Assembly: GCF_045277565.1 (NCBI RefSeq)
Contig: NZ_CP123584.1
Coordinates: 2,480,001 to 2,544,000, forward strand
Source of the DNA: Aliisedimentitalea scapharcae
GTDB taxonomy: Bacteria; Pseudomonadota; Alphaproteobacteria; Rhodobacterales; Rhodobacteraceae
Direction: 5' to 3'
DNA length: 64,000 bases
Shown here: piece by piece, positions 55,376 through 63,243 of the stretch
How positions within the stretch are numbered: the first letter of the stretch is position 1
How the letters are laid out: each line of letters opens with the position of its first letter
Notes under the pieces: model-generated
Told to the model about the DNA's origin: nothing
The model's input: the letters and a program-made list of their open reading frames with translations, nothing else
Databases searched by the model: none
Made by a program: the position numbers and the translations under genes

Positions 55376-56602
55376 TCACAATACCTTCTCCAGGGCGTCC
55401 ATCAACTGCGCCATTTCCTGTTCCGATGTGTAGTGGGTAAAGCTAAGCCGGAGCACACCATCTTCGGGATCGATCCCCTGTGCTTGCAGCGCACGCACCG
55501 CATAAAAGTCACCGCCGCCGGCCATGATACCATATTCGGCCAGCTGCGCGGCCACAGGTTCCGCGGGGCGGTTCAGATGCACAGCCACGGTTGGTGCCCG
55601 ATTTTCGGCCTCGTCAGGACCCAGCAGACGCACATCGTTGCGCGCCTTTAGCATGTCCAGCAATGGCTGCAGCAACTTGACTTCATGCGCCCGCATCAAA
55701 TCATGGACAAAGGCCGCCCGTTCCGCTGCTCCTTGGGTCGGGCCGCCGTGGTGATCACACAGGATATCCACATAATCCGCCATGCCGGCGCTCGCGGCCA
55801 CCTGGGCGTGGTCCGGCCCCGCCGGCGTGAATCGTTTGTACAGGGTGTCCGCGTTGAAGAAATGGGCCTGATTGGGCAACAGATCGCCCAGAGACCGCCG
55901 GATCACCATCACCCCCTGATGCGGGCCATAAGTTTTGTAGGATGAAAACAAATAGATGTCCGGACCCAGCTCTGCAACGTTGGGCAGCCCATGTGGTGCA
56001 TAGGACACGCCGTCCACACAGACAAACGCGCCGATGGCATGGGCCATTGCGCTCACTTCAGCAACTGGATTGATCTCGCCGACAACATTTGAGCAATGCG
56101 GAAAACACACCAGCCGAACCTTGTCGTCCAACAGCTTTTCCAGATCGCCCGGGTCCAGATGCCCGGTTTGCGGATCCAGCTGCCATTCGCGAACTTCGAT
56201 CCCGGCATCGGCCAGACGCCGCCAGGGGCCGGTATTGGCCTCGTGGTCCTGGTTGGTAACAATGATCGCATCACCCGGTGACAAAAACTGTCGAAACGCC
56301 TGCGCCAGAACATAGGTGTTCTGAGTGGTTGACGGCCCAAAGCTCAACTCGTCCGTTTCAACGCCCATCATCGCAGCCAACCGCGCGCGGGCTTCGTCCA
56401 TTTCGGCCCCACCCAGGGTCGACGCCTCGTATGGGGCATAGGGTTGGACCTTGCGTTGAGTATAAAACCGCATCAACCGGTCCAAAACCGGCTTGCAGGT
56501 ATAGGATCCTCCCGCATTCTCAAAAAACGCCTGCCCTTTTAGGCTCGGCTCGGCAAAGGCCGGAAACTGCGATCGGACGAATTCAATATCCAAGGTGGTC
56601 AT
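55376..56602 (-). CDS. Class V aminotransferase (cysteine desulfurase-like)
   Basis: About 408 residues from ATG 56602, with GAGGAAAAG upstream. A GTG or ATG further 5' would only add a poor leader. PLP enzyme of fold type I: FENAGGSY (~30), SFGPSTTQNT (~85), the His of NQDHEANTGPW (~118), DGVSYAPH (~190), and the PLP lysine in SSYKTYGPHQG (~213). It lacks the active Cys loop clearly seen in IscS/SufS, so it belongs to the Csd-like family with unknown substrate. It is first in the minus-strand operon leading to photolyase, cfa, trgAB and cysK. Confidence 0.85.
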   Translation of the reverse strand: MTTLDIEFVRSQFPAFAEPSLKGQAFFENAGGSYTCKPVLDRLMRFYTQRKVQPYAPYEASTLGGAEMDEARARLAAMMGVETDELSFGPSTTQNTYVLAQAFRQFLSPGDAIIVTNQDHEANTGPWRRLADAGIEVREWQLDPQTGHLDPGDLEKLLDDKVRLVCFPHCSNVVGEINPVAEVSAMAHAIGAFVCVDGVSYAPHGLPNVAELGPDIYLFSSYKTYGPHQGVMVIRRSLGDLLPNQAHFFNADTLYKRFTPAGPDHAQVAASAGMADYVDILCDHHGGPTQGAAERAAFVHDLMRAHEVKLLQPLLDMLKARNDVRLLGPDEAENRAPTVAVHLNRPAEPVAAQLAEYGIMAGGGDFYAVRALQAQGIDPEDGVLRLSFTHYTSEQEMAQLMDALEKVL

Positions 56603-56831
56603 GTCTGTCTTTTCCTCAAGTTCGAGTCCACTTCCCGGCAAACACCCCACGTTCAAGGCGATCCCGGAACATGGCAGGTCTTCCAGCCGAGCCGTGGCCC
56701 CGTCATGGATCGAGGCAAACAGGCAGCCCCGCGCTGATTCTCAGACGTCAGGACAAGGCAAATAAAACCCGCCGATGCGTCAGGGTCAAATGCCGAATTT
56801 CAGATCGCACCGTCACAGACCACGATGCGAA

Positions 56832-56861
56832 ACAGGCCGCACGCGTGATCGCACGGCCTGT
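56832..56861 (-). terminator. Possible terminator downstream of acuI
   Basis: A perfect 8-bp stem (ACAGGCCG with CGGCCTGT) has a 14-base loop and starts 24 bases past the acuI stop on the minus strand. The run after it is only TTTCG, so termination strength is uncertain. It would separate dmdA-acuI from the desulfurase operon. Confidence 0.5.
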
Positions 56862-56884
56862 CCTTTCCACCAGACGTCGCGAGA

Positions 56885-57877
56885 TCAGGCGTTGACGTCC
56901 ACAACAACCCGCCCCTTGACCTGACCGTTCAGGATATCAGAGCCCAGTTTTGGCAGGTCCGACAAGGTTGCCGGGTGAACCATGGCTTCCAGCTTGTCCA
57001 TCGGCAGATCTTTGGCAATGCGCTGCCAGGCCCGAACACGGTTGGCATAGGGCTGCATCACGGAATCGATGCCCAACAGGTTCACCCCGCGCAGTAGGAA
57101 CGGAATCACCGTTGCAGGCAGCCCCGCACCGCCTGCCAAACCAACCGACGCCACCGAGGCCCCGTATTTCATCTGCCCCAGAACCCGCGCCAGCATCGGA
57201 CCGCCCACGGCATCAATACAACCAACCCAGTTTTCGCTTTCCAGCGGGCGCTTCACGGTCTCGTTGATCTCTTCGCGGGCCACGATCTGGGTTGCACCCA
57301 ATGATTTCAGATACTCCGCAGTTTCAGGACGTCCTGTAACCCCGGCCACTTCGTAGCCCAGATTGGCCAGAATGGCGGTCGCCACGGACCCGACGCCGCC
57401 GGCAGCCCCTGTAACCAGAACCGGTCCATGCCCAGGCTCCATCCCATGATCCTCTAGCGCCATAACGGCCAGCATCGCGGTAAACCCGGCTGTGCCGACC
57501 GCCATCGCCTGGCGGGTGGTCAACCCTTCGGGCAGTGGCACCAGCCAATCGGCCTTGACCCGCGCCTTTTGCGAATACCCACCCCAATGGGCCTCTCCCA
57601 CGCGCCAGCCGGTCAGAACAACCTTGTCCCCCGGTGCGTATCTGTCATCCGAACTGTCTTCGACGGTTCCAGCCAAATCAATGCCCGGAACATGGGGGTA
57701 TTTTCGAACCAACCCGCCACCGGGACCGATGCACAGGCCGTCCTTGTAATTCACTGTCGAGTAATCAACAGACACTGTGATTTCGGCCTCGGGCAGTTGG
57801 TCCAGGTTCATCTGTTCGACTGCGGCGCTGGTTTTGCCGCTGTCTTCGTCCTTGTTCACAACAAGTGCATTGAACAT
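56885..57877 (-). CDS. acuI: Acryloyl-CoA reductase AcuI (YhdH/AcuI family)
   Basis: 330 residues from ATG 57877 (AAAGGA about 10 bases upstream). Zinc-free medium-chain reductase: opening MFNALVVNKDE, catalytic-region YSTVNYKDGLCI (~40), PHVPGIDLAGTVE (~62), the NADPH loop VTGAAGGVGSVA (~152) and SLGATQIVAREE. AcuI reduces toxic acryloyl-CoA to propionyl-CoA in DMSP and acrylate catabolism. In roseobacters it commonly follows dmdA, as here, 130 bases downstream on the same strand. The leader between them contains a 16-bp palindrome and a 7-mer microsatellite. Confidence 0.92.
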   Translation of the reverse strand: MFNALVVNKDEDSGKTSAAVEQMNLDQLPEAEITVSVDYSTVNYKDGLCIGPGGGLVRKYPHVPGIDLAGTVEDSSDDRYAPGDKVVLTGWRVGEAHWGGYSQKARVKADWLVPLPEGLTTRQAMAVGTAGFTAMLAVMALEDHGMEPGHGPVLVTGAAGGVGSVATAILANLGYEVAGVTGRPETAEYLKSLGATQIVAREEINETVKRPLESENWVGCIDAVGGPMLARVLGQMKYGASVASVGLAGGAGLPATVIPFLLRGVNLLGIDSVMQPYANRVRAWQRIAKDLPMDKLEAMVHPATLSDLPKLGSDILNGQVKGRVVVDVNA

Positions 57878-57898
57878 TGTCTTTGTCCTTTCCTTTGT

Positions 57899-57914
57899 GA
57901 CCCCGATCGGGGTC
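57899..57914. promoter_or_regulatory. 16-bp perfect palindrome upstream of acuI
   Basis: GACCCCGATCGGGGTC lies 22 bases upstream of the acuI start codon and just before its ribosome site. Such a symmetric site could be an operator or a strong leader hairpin. No T-run follows. Confidence 0.45.
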
Positions 57915-57920
57915 CTTTCT

Positions 57921-57952
57921 GTCCATGGTCCATGGTCCATGGTCCATGGTCC
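57921..57952. repeat. 7-bp microsatellite (GTCCATG, 4.6 copies) between dmdA and acuI
   Basis: GTCCATG is repeated four times and ends with GTCC. Each junction creates CCATGG, so the tract is self-complementary and can fold. Slippage would change the spacing between any dmdA-acuI promoter and the acuI start by 7 bases. Confidence 0.85.
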
Positions 57953-58007
57953 ACACAGTGCGTTTCTCTTGTTAAGAGACCACCCAGTGCGTCCAATGTG
58001 GATCCAT

Positions 58008-59102
58008 TTAACGCCAGAACGATTTCTGCACCGTGGCGCGGCGCATTCCGTTGCTGGTTTCAACTTCGGTCACAGTTCCCGCATCCCAATGCGTGCGATC
58101 AACCATGCCAATTGCGACCGTGGTCTGAAACTCTGGCGACCAGATCGCCGAGGCCACCTGCCCGACCTGTTTGCCATCGGCAAACATTGGCCAGACATCG
58201 CTGCACATGCCGGTTTCGCCTTCGATCGCGACGGCGCGGATCATCCGGTCCGGCCCATCGCGCAATTGCGCCTCCAGCGCGGATTTGCCGATGTAGTTCT
58301 CGGGCGAATTGCAGAATTTGCCCAACCCGCATTCGATGGGCGTGTTTTCGCGGCGCATGTCCGACCCATAACTCAGCAGACCGCTTTCCACGCGTTCGAC
58401 CTGATTGGGGCAGCCAGCGCGCACATTCAGATCCTGTCCCGCATCAAATAGAGCATCCCACAGCGGCATTCCGTTTTCCGTGCCTTCGACGTAGATTTCA
58501 AAACCGCCCTGCTTGGACCAGCCCGACCGCGCGACCACAAATTCCTGCCCCTGAAAGGCCAGCCGTTTATAGCGGAAAAACCGGATATCGCGCACGGCAT
58601 CACCGAACACCCGCGCCATCAGATCATCAGCCTTGGGGCCTTGGACGCCCAAAGGTGAAACATCGGGTTCGACAATGTCCACGTCAAACCCCTTAGAAAT
58701 CGCGATCCCCAACGCGAATTGCAGCAGGTCACCATCAGCCAAGGACAGCCAATAGTGATCTGTCGCCAGCTTGATCGACACGGGGTCATTCAACATGCCG
58801 CCGTTTTGATCCACCGCAGGCACATAGTAACATTGATCGTCCGCCATCCGGTCCATGTCACGTGGGCTGATCAGCTTCATCAGCCGCAACGCATCCGGTC
58901 CCTTGATGCTGACCTGTCGTTCACAGGACACATCCCAAACCTGCACATGCTGCTTCAAATGCGCAGCGTCGAATTCAACAGATTCGAAAACCGTCGGCAG
59001 CAACATATGGTTGTAGACCGTGTAACCTTTGACTCCGGCCGCTTCTACGCCCGCAGAAAACGGTGTTTTGCGCACCCGGCGCGATGGAAAGATTTCTGCC
59101 AT
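58008..59102 (-). CDS. dmdA: DMSP demethylase DmdA
   Basis: 364 residues from ATG 59102 (GGGAG 8 bases upstream; a longer frame to 59195 lacks a ribosome site). It is a GcvT-like, tetrahydrofolate-dependent enzyme that demethylates dimethylsulfoniopropionate to methylmercaptopropionate. Typical blocks: YNHMLLPTVFES (~31), HVQVWDVSCERQVSIKG (~51), SPRDMDRMADDQCYYVP, GMLNDPVSIKLA (~104), SGWSKQGGFEIYVEG, LLSYGSDMRREN, and ECGLGKFC near 260. The adjacent acuI and divergent GntR gene match the roseobacter arrangement. This is strong evidence that the organism lives on algal DMSP. Confidence 0.95.
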   Translation of the reverse strand: MAEIFPSRRVRKTPFSAGVEAAGVKGYTVYNHMLLPTVFESVEFDAAHLKQHVQVWDVSCERQVSIKGPDALRLMKLISPRDMDRMADDQCYYVPAVDQNGGMLNDPVSIKLATDHYWLSLADGDLLQFALGIAISKGFDVDIVEPDVSPLGVQGPKADDLMARVFGDAVRDIRFFRYKRLAFQGQEFVVARSGWSKQGGFEIYVEGTENGMPLWDALFDAGQDLNVRAGCPNQVERVESGLLSYGSDMRRENTPIECGLGKFCNSPENYIGKSALEAQLRDGPDRMIRAVAIEGETGMCSDVWPMFADGKQVGQVASAIWSPEFQTTVAIGMVDRTHWDAGTVTEVETSNGMRRATVQKSFWR

Positions 59103-59247
59103 GTCAGTTTCTCCCAAAGGACATGTTCGCGGTGCCAGTCTGAAGGGGCCAGACCGACCAATCCTGACCTGGTCGGATTGAATAACGCGGCGCAATGATG
59201 GTGTTCACGACACACTCCGGGTAAACAAAACGGCGACTCAGGTAATG

Positions 59248-59277
59248 TTTTAAATGTCAGACTTTTAAATGTCAGAC
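59248..59277. promoter_or_regulatory. Tandem 15-bp repeat, candidate GntR operator between dmdA and gntR
   Basis: TTTTAAATGTCAGAC occurs twice in immediate succession in the 241-base divergent region. The second copy reads TGTCAGACA, a dyad like the (T)GTnnnAC(A) sites bound by FadR-type GntR proteins. Its position between both promoters suggests joint control of dmdA-acuI and gntR-ectC. Confidence 0.65.
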
Positions 59278-59343
59278 AAATGAAAATTGCACAACCTTAT
59301 ATACTCGGCGTAGGTTCGACGGTTCACAGGACAGAGAAAACGC

Positions 59344-60102
59344 ATGAAGATTGATCCAAACAGCACGGCAGATCTGTCGGTGCAGATCGCCCAGGCCATC
59401 AAATCCGCGATCATCGATGGTGAATTGATCGTTGATGAACGTCTCCCGTCCGAGGCAGAGTTGGTTGATCATTTCCAGGTGTCCCGCCCCACCGTCCGCG
59501 AGGCGTTGAAGCGGTTGGCTGCGCAATCGCTGATCCGCACGCAACGCGGCGCGTCAGGTGGTGCCTTTGTCAACCGGCTAAGCTTTGAGGATGCCTATCC
59601 TCAGCAGATTACCACCTCGACCCTGTTGCTGTCGATGAACGAAGTCAGCTTTGACACCGCCTGCGAGGCCAGGTTTGCATTGGAGCGCGCCTGTGCGCCA
59701 CTGTCGTCGCGACGCCGCACACCGGATCACCTGGCGACCATGCGGGCCGAAATCATGCGCCAAAGCCAACCCGGGCTGACGGATGTGGCCTTTTGCGCCT
59801 CAGACGTCGCCTTTCACCGAGCGCTGGTGGACGGGGCCGGCAACCCGGTGCTGTCCTATCAATTGGCCGGTGCCGTCGAAGCGATGCAGCCGTTGATGAA
59901 CATGATCACCTTTACCGCACGGGACCGCGAGCAAATCGTGGCTTTGCACACCCAGATTGCCGATGCGATGACGGATCAGAATGGCGATCTGGTCGATCAG
60001 TGCCTCGAAGAGCTGGCCCATTATACCACGCAACTGGCCCATGACCTGATGGCAGCGCGTGATGCGGCCCGACTGACGACAGAACAGAAAGACCCTGCAT
60101 GA
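59344..60102 (+). CDS. GntR/FadR-family regulator divergent from dmdA
   Basis: 252 residues. N-terminal winged helix (QIAQAIKSAIIDGELIVDERLPSEAELVDHFQVSRPTVREALKRL spans ~18-62; key parts LPSEAEL and SRPTVREAL). C-terminal FCD ligand domain (~100-240) with metal/ligand His residues in DVAFHRALVDGAGN (~155) and LHTQIADAM. It probably senses a DMSP-pathway acyl-CoA or related acid and controls dmdA, but the effector cannot be read from sequence. Its stop overlaps the start of ectC (ATGA), so the two are translated together. Confidence 0.9.
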   Translation: MKIDPNSTADLSVQIAQAIKSAIIDGELIVDERLPSEAELVDHFQVSRPTVREALKRLAAQSLIRTQRGASGGAFVNRLSFEDAYPQQITTSTLLLSMNEVSFDTACEARFALERACAPLSSRRRTPDHLATMRAEIMRQSQPGLTDVAFCASDVAFHRALVDGAGNPVLSYQLAGAVEAMQPLMNMITFTARDREQIVALHTQIADAMTDQNGDLVDQCLEELAHYTTQLAHDLMAARDAARLTTEQKDPA

Positions 60103-60485
60103 TCATTCGCACATTGGAAGCCGTCGAAAAAACCGACCGTTTCGTTGATTGGGGCAATGGCACCAGCCATCGGTTTCTAGTCTGCGAAGACGGTATGGGA
60201 TTTACCATGTGCCACACCATCGTAAGGGCCGGAACAACCACGCGGTTGAAATACGAAAACCATCTGGAGGCCTGTTATTGCATCGCAGGATCCGGCACCG
60301 TGACCGGCGCAGACGGGCAGGATCATGTCATCAAGCCCGGTACAATGTATGCGTTGGATCAACATGATGATCACACTCTAACTGCATATTCTAAAACAGA
60401 TTTAGTTCTGGTGAGCGTGTTCAATCCGCCACTGAGCGGACAGGAAACACATGACCCAACGGGCGCTGGGCCATCCGGTTACTAG
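60099..60485 (+). CDS. ectC: Ectoine synthase EctC, without ectA or ectB
   Basis: 128 residues, a cupin-fold enzyme that closes the ring of N-gamma-acetyldiaminobutyrate to ectoine. Motifs: MIIRTLEAVEKTDR opening, FTMCHTIVRAGTTTRLKYENHLEACYCI (~41-68; key HLEACYCI), the GSGTV turn, KPGTMYALDQHDDHTL (~84) and FNPPLSG (~110). Length fits the family. ectA and ectB, which make the precursor, are absent here; the partner is a GntR regulator. Orphan EctC proteins are known in bacteria that do not make ectoine and may import or hydrolyse precursors. The role next to dmdA is unknown. Confidence 0.88.
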   Translation: MIIRTLEAVEKTDRFVDWGNGTSHRFLVCEDGMGFTMCHTIVRAGTTTRLKYENHLEACYCIAGSGTVTGADGQDHVIKPGTMYALDQHDDHTLTAYSKTDLVLVSVFNPPLSGQETHDPTGAGPSGY

Positions 60486-60531
60486 CCGTCCAAATTCCCC
60501 CAGATTCCCGCGTAGCCCAGGCCAAACCATC

Positions 60532-60560
60532 TTGCAAACCGGTCCAGCGAAGCCTATGTA
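60532..60560 (+). promoter_or_regulatory. Sigma-70-type promoter of ssrA
   Basis: TTGCAA at 60532-60537 and TATGTA at 60555-60560 are separated by 17 bases, just upstream of the tmRNA acceptor region. Transcription would start near 60567. Confidence 0.6.
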
Positions 60561-60567
60561 TAACCTG

Positions 60568-60900
60568 TTCCCTCGGGGACTATGGACATAAATGCGCTCG
60601 TAATAAACGGATCGGACCCGGGGGCGGTACCCGGCGACTCCACCAAACATGCTTCATTTGGGCATCATGGGGTCGAAATAGGATCGACGGACGTCTAAAG
60701 GGGTTAGCTTTGTCTCGGCTGTCTGCCACCGTTATCGGCGAAAACTGTACAATTGCAAATGACAATCGTGCTCCGGCAATGGCAGTAGCAGCGTAAGCTG
60801 TTAATGTCGCCGAAACTTAACTCCTTGGGTTTAGCGACCTAAGGCGGGGTTCGCAGGTACCTGGCAACAGAAACCTGCACTAATCCCCTGCCTTGATTGC
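60568..60900 (+). ncRNA. ssrA: tmRNA, circularly permuted two-piece type
   Basis: The acceptor piece comes first: T-stem CCGGG/CCCGG around 60617-60634 and the 3' end CGACTCCACCA at 60645. A short spacer that is removed follows, then the coding piece beginning GGGGTCGAAATAGG at 60669, whose GGGGTCG pairs fully with CGACTCC. The tag frame at 60755-60796 reads ANDNRAPAMAVAA and TAA, with resume codon GCA. This split gene order is characteristic of alphaproteobacteria. The RNA frees stalled ribosomes and tags the unfinished protein for ClpXP. The outer ends are approximate. Confidence 0.95.
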
Positions 60901-61073
60901 ATTTCTGTGAAGATTACGAGATGCCTGTGTGTCCGGGCTCCGGTTGACTTGACCCATCCTGCTGCTTCGCGCTAACACTTGGGACATGGGGTCAGCGTCC
61001 ACCCCGTGAGGCTCAGGCCCAAGGTCGCATCCACTGTAAACCTGTCAGAACCGATGCCAGGAAAGGATGCACC

Positions 61074-61880
61074 ATGCCCGGCTTTACCGAAATTTCCCCC
61101 AACAACCTTATGCGATTGATTGGCGGCCCGACCGCGCCGTTGATTGTGGACGTCTCGATTGACGATGATTTTGACGCAGACCCGCATCTGGTTCCAACGG
61201 CCTTTCGTCATCCGCACACCGACCTGGACAGATTGACCACCTTGGCACAGAACCGATCCGTGGTCGTCATTTGTCAAAAGGGATTGAAACTGTCCCATGG
61301 TGTGGCTGCCACCCTGCGGGCCCGCGGCATTGCTGCACAGATATTGGAAGGCGGGAATTATGGCTGGCGCGATGCCGGGCTGCCGCGCGTGCCGGCCCAG
61401 GCCATGCCCGACCTGGCACAGGGGAACACCCGATGGGTCACCCGTCACCGCCCCAAGATCGACCGCATCGCCTGTCCCTGGCTGATCCGCCGTTTTGTCG
61501 ATCCACAGGCAGAATTCCTGTTTGTCCCCCCCTCGGCAGTGGAAGCTGTGGCCGAACGGTTCAACGCTACACCATTTGACATCGAAGGCGGAGAGTGGAG
61601 CCACAACGGTCCTCTGTGCACCTTTGACACCATGATCGACCGGTTCGGGTTGGCGCATGAGCCGTTGAACCGGGTGGCAGTGGTTGTGCGCGCCGCCGAT
61701 ACGGACACGCCCGATCTGTCTCCACAGGCCGCTGGGTTGTTGGCCATATCTGTTGGATTGTCTCGTCTGCACAAGGATGACACAACACAGCTGAACGCAG
61801 GACTCGCGATCTATGACGCGCTCTATCGCTGGGCGCGGGATGGGTTTGACGAAGGACATGATTGGCCCGCAAAAAAATGA
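61074..61880 (+). CDS. chrB: Chromate resistance ChrB-type protein with N-terminal rhodanese domain
   Basis: 268 residues. The N-terminal ~110 residues are a rhodanese domain (VDVSIDDDF, VVVICQKGLKLSHGVAATL with Cys ~68, GGNYGWRDAGLP). The C-terminal half is the ChrB domain: WVTRHRPKIDRIACPWLIRRFVDP (~123), FNATPFDIEGGEWSHNG and FDTMIDRFGL (~187). ChrB proteins aid chromate reduction or regulate chrA. GGAAAGGA lies before the ATG. The stop overlaps the ATG of chrA (ATGA). Confidence 0.88.
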   Translation: MPGFTEISPNNLMRLIGGPTAPLIVDVSIDDDFDADPHLVPTAFRHPHTDLDRLTTLAQNRSVVVICQKGLKLSHGVAATLRARGIAAQILEGGNYGWRDAGLPRVPAQAMPDLAQGNTRWVTRHRPKIDRIACPWLIRRFVDPQAEFLFVPPSAVEAVAERFNATPFDIEGGEWSHNGPLCTFDTMIDRFGLAHEPLNRVAVVVRAADTDTPDLSPQAAGLLAISVGLSRLHKDDTTQLNAGLAIYDALYRWARDGFDEGHDWPAKK

Positions 61881-63151
61881 CTTCCCCTACTGATCTGACG
61901 TTTCGCGAATTGTTTCGCGTTTTTTGGCGCATTGGCATCCTGTCCTTTGGAGGGCCGGCCGCACAAATTGCCGTTATGCACAAAGAACTGGTCGATGACC
62001 GCCCCTGGCTGAGCGAAGAGGCATTTTTGCGGGCCCTATCGTTCTGTATGTTGCTGCCCGGCCCCGAAGCCATGCAATTGGCCACCTATGCGGGGTGGCG
62101 GCTCAAGGGCGTCCCTGGCGGTTTGCTGGCCGGAGCGCTGTTCGTGCTGCCCGGTGCCTGTGTCATTGCGGCGCTGGTTGCGGTCTATGCCCAGTTCGGA
62201 GAAGTTCCGGGCGTTCAGGCCGCATTTCTTGGGGTCAAGGCCACTGTGATTGCCATCGTGATCCAGGCCCTGACCCGTTTGGCCAAGAAGACCCTGCATG
62301 GGTGGCAGGGGATCCTGTTGGCAGGGCTGGCCTTTGTCGGGATTTACGCGCTCAAGCTGCCCTTCCCGATGTTGATTCTTCTTGCGGGCCTGTGGGGCGC
62401 TTTCAGCGTCAGGCCTGCGGATCATATACGGATCGAAACAGACACGCGCGCCTCTGCGAGCCTGCGCCAAAGCTTACGCACCCTGTCGCTCTGGGTTCCC
62501 TTGTGGTTGGCCCCCCTGTTTGCACTGAGCGCTATGGGGGCAACATTTCTGGCCGATCTCGGGTGGTTTTTTGCAAAACTGGCGGTGGTCACCTTTGGCG
62601 GTGCCTATGCGGTTCTGGCCTATATGAGCCAGACAGTGGTCGCGCATCACGGCTGGATATCAACAGGACAGATGATCGACGCGCTGGGCCTGGCCGAAAC
62701 CACGCCGGGCCCGCTGATTCTGGTCACGCAATTTGTGGCCATGTTGGCCGGGCAACTGGCCGCGGGTCCGGGTCTGGCCATAGCCGCAGGTTTGATTGCG
62801 CTTTGGGCAACCTTTGTGCCGTGTTTTCTGTGGATATTCCTGGCGGCGCCCTATCTCGAATCTCTGACCAACCATCCCCGTATCGGTGCCGCGCTCAAGT
62901 CGATCACCGCGGCGGTTACCGGCGTGATTCTGAACCTGTCGCTGTGGTTTTCGATCAATGTACTGTTTGACCAGACGGTATTGTGGCAGACAGGTCCGCT
63001 GGCACTGGAGTTGCCCGTTTTGGCCTCGGCCAATCCGTCAGCCATCATTATGGCTGCTTTTGCGGTGCCGATTGTCCTGTCAGGTCGGGTGCGGCTGGAA
63101 CTGGTCCTGATTGCCATGGCTCTGGCCGGTTTGACGCTTCACATTCTGTGA
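61877..63151 (+). CDS. chrA: Chromate transporter ChrA
   Basis: 424 residues from ATG 61877, which overlaps the chrB stop (a TTG at 61862 is also in frame). CHR family with two homologous halves, about ten to twelve helices. The first half opens FWRIGILSFGGPAAQIAVMHKELV (~14-37; key FGGPAAQIA) and ALSFCMLLPGPEAMQLATYAGWR. The second has the matching VVTFGGAYAVLAYM (~235) and AETTPGPLILVTQFVA. It exports chromate from the cytosol by the proton force. It forms a two-gene operon with chrB. Confidence 0.92.
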   Translation: MTSPTDLTFRELFRVFWRIGILSFGGPAAQIAVMHKELVDDRPWLSEEAFLRALSFCMLLPGPEAMQLATYAGWRLKGVPGGLLAGALFVLPGACVIAALVAVYAQFGEVPGVQAAFLGVKATVIAIVIQALTRLAKKTLHGWQGILLAGLAFVGIYALKLPFPMLILLAGLWGAFSVRPADHIRIETDTRASASLRQSLRTLSLWVPLWLAPLFALSAMGATFLADLGWFFAKLAVVTFGGAYAVLAYMSQTVVAHHGWISTGQMIDALGLAETTPGPLILVTQFVAMLAGQLAAGPGLAIAAGLIALWATFVPCFLWIFLAAPYLESLTNHPRIGAALKSITAAVTGVILNLSLWFSINVLFDQTVLWQTGPLALELPVLASANPSAIIMAAFAVPIVLSGRVRLELVLIAMALAGLTLHIL

Positions 63152-63243
63152 CCGTCACACGCCGGAGAATTTAGCATTGCTCGCCCTTTCGTTTTGCTTC
63201 AAATCACTTATGCTAACCCTGCAATCTGTATCAGGATCAACGG

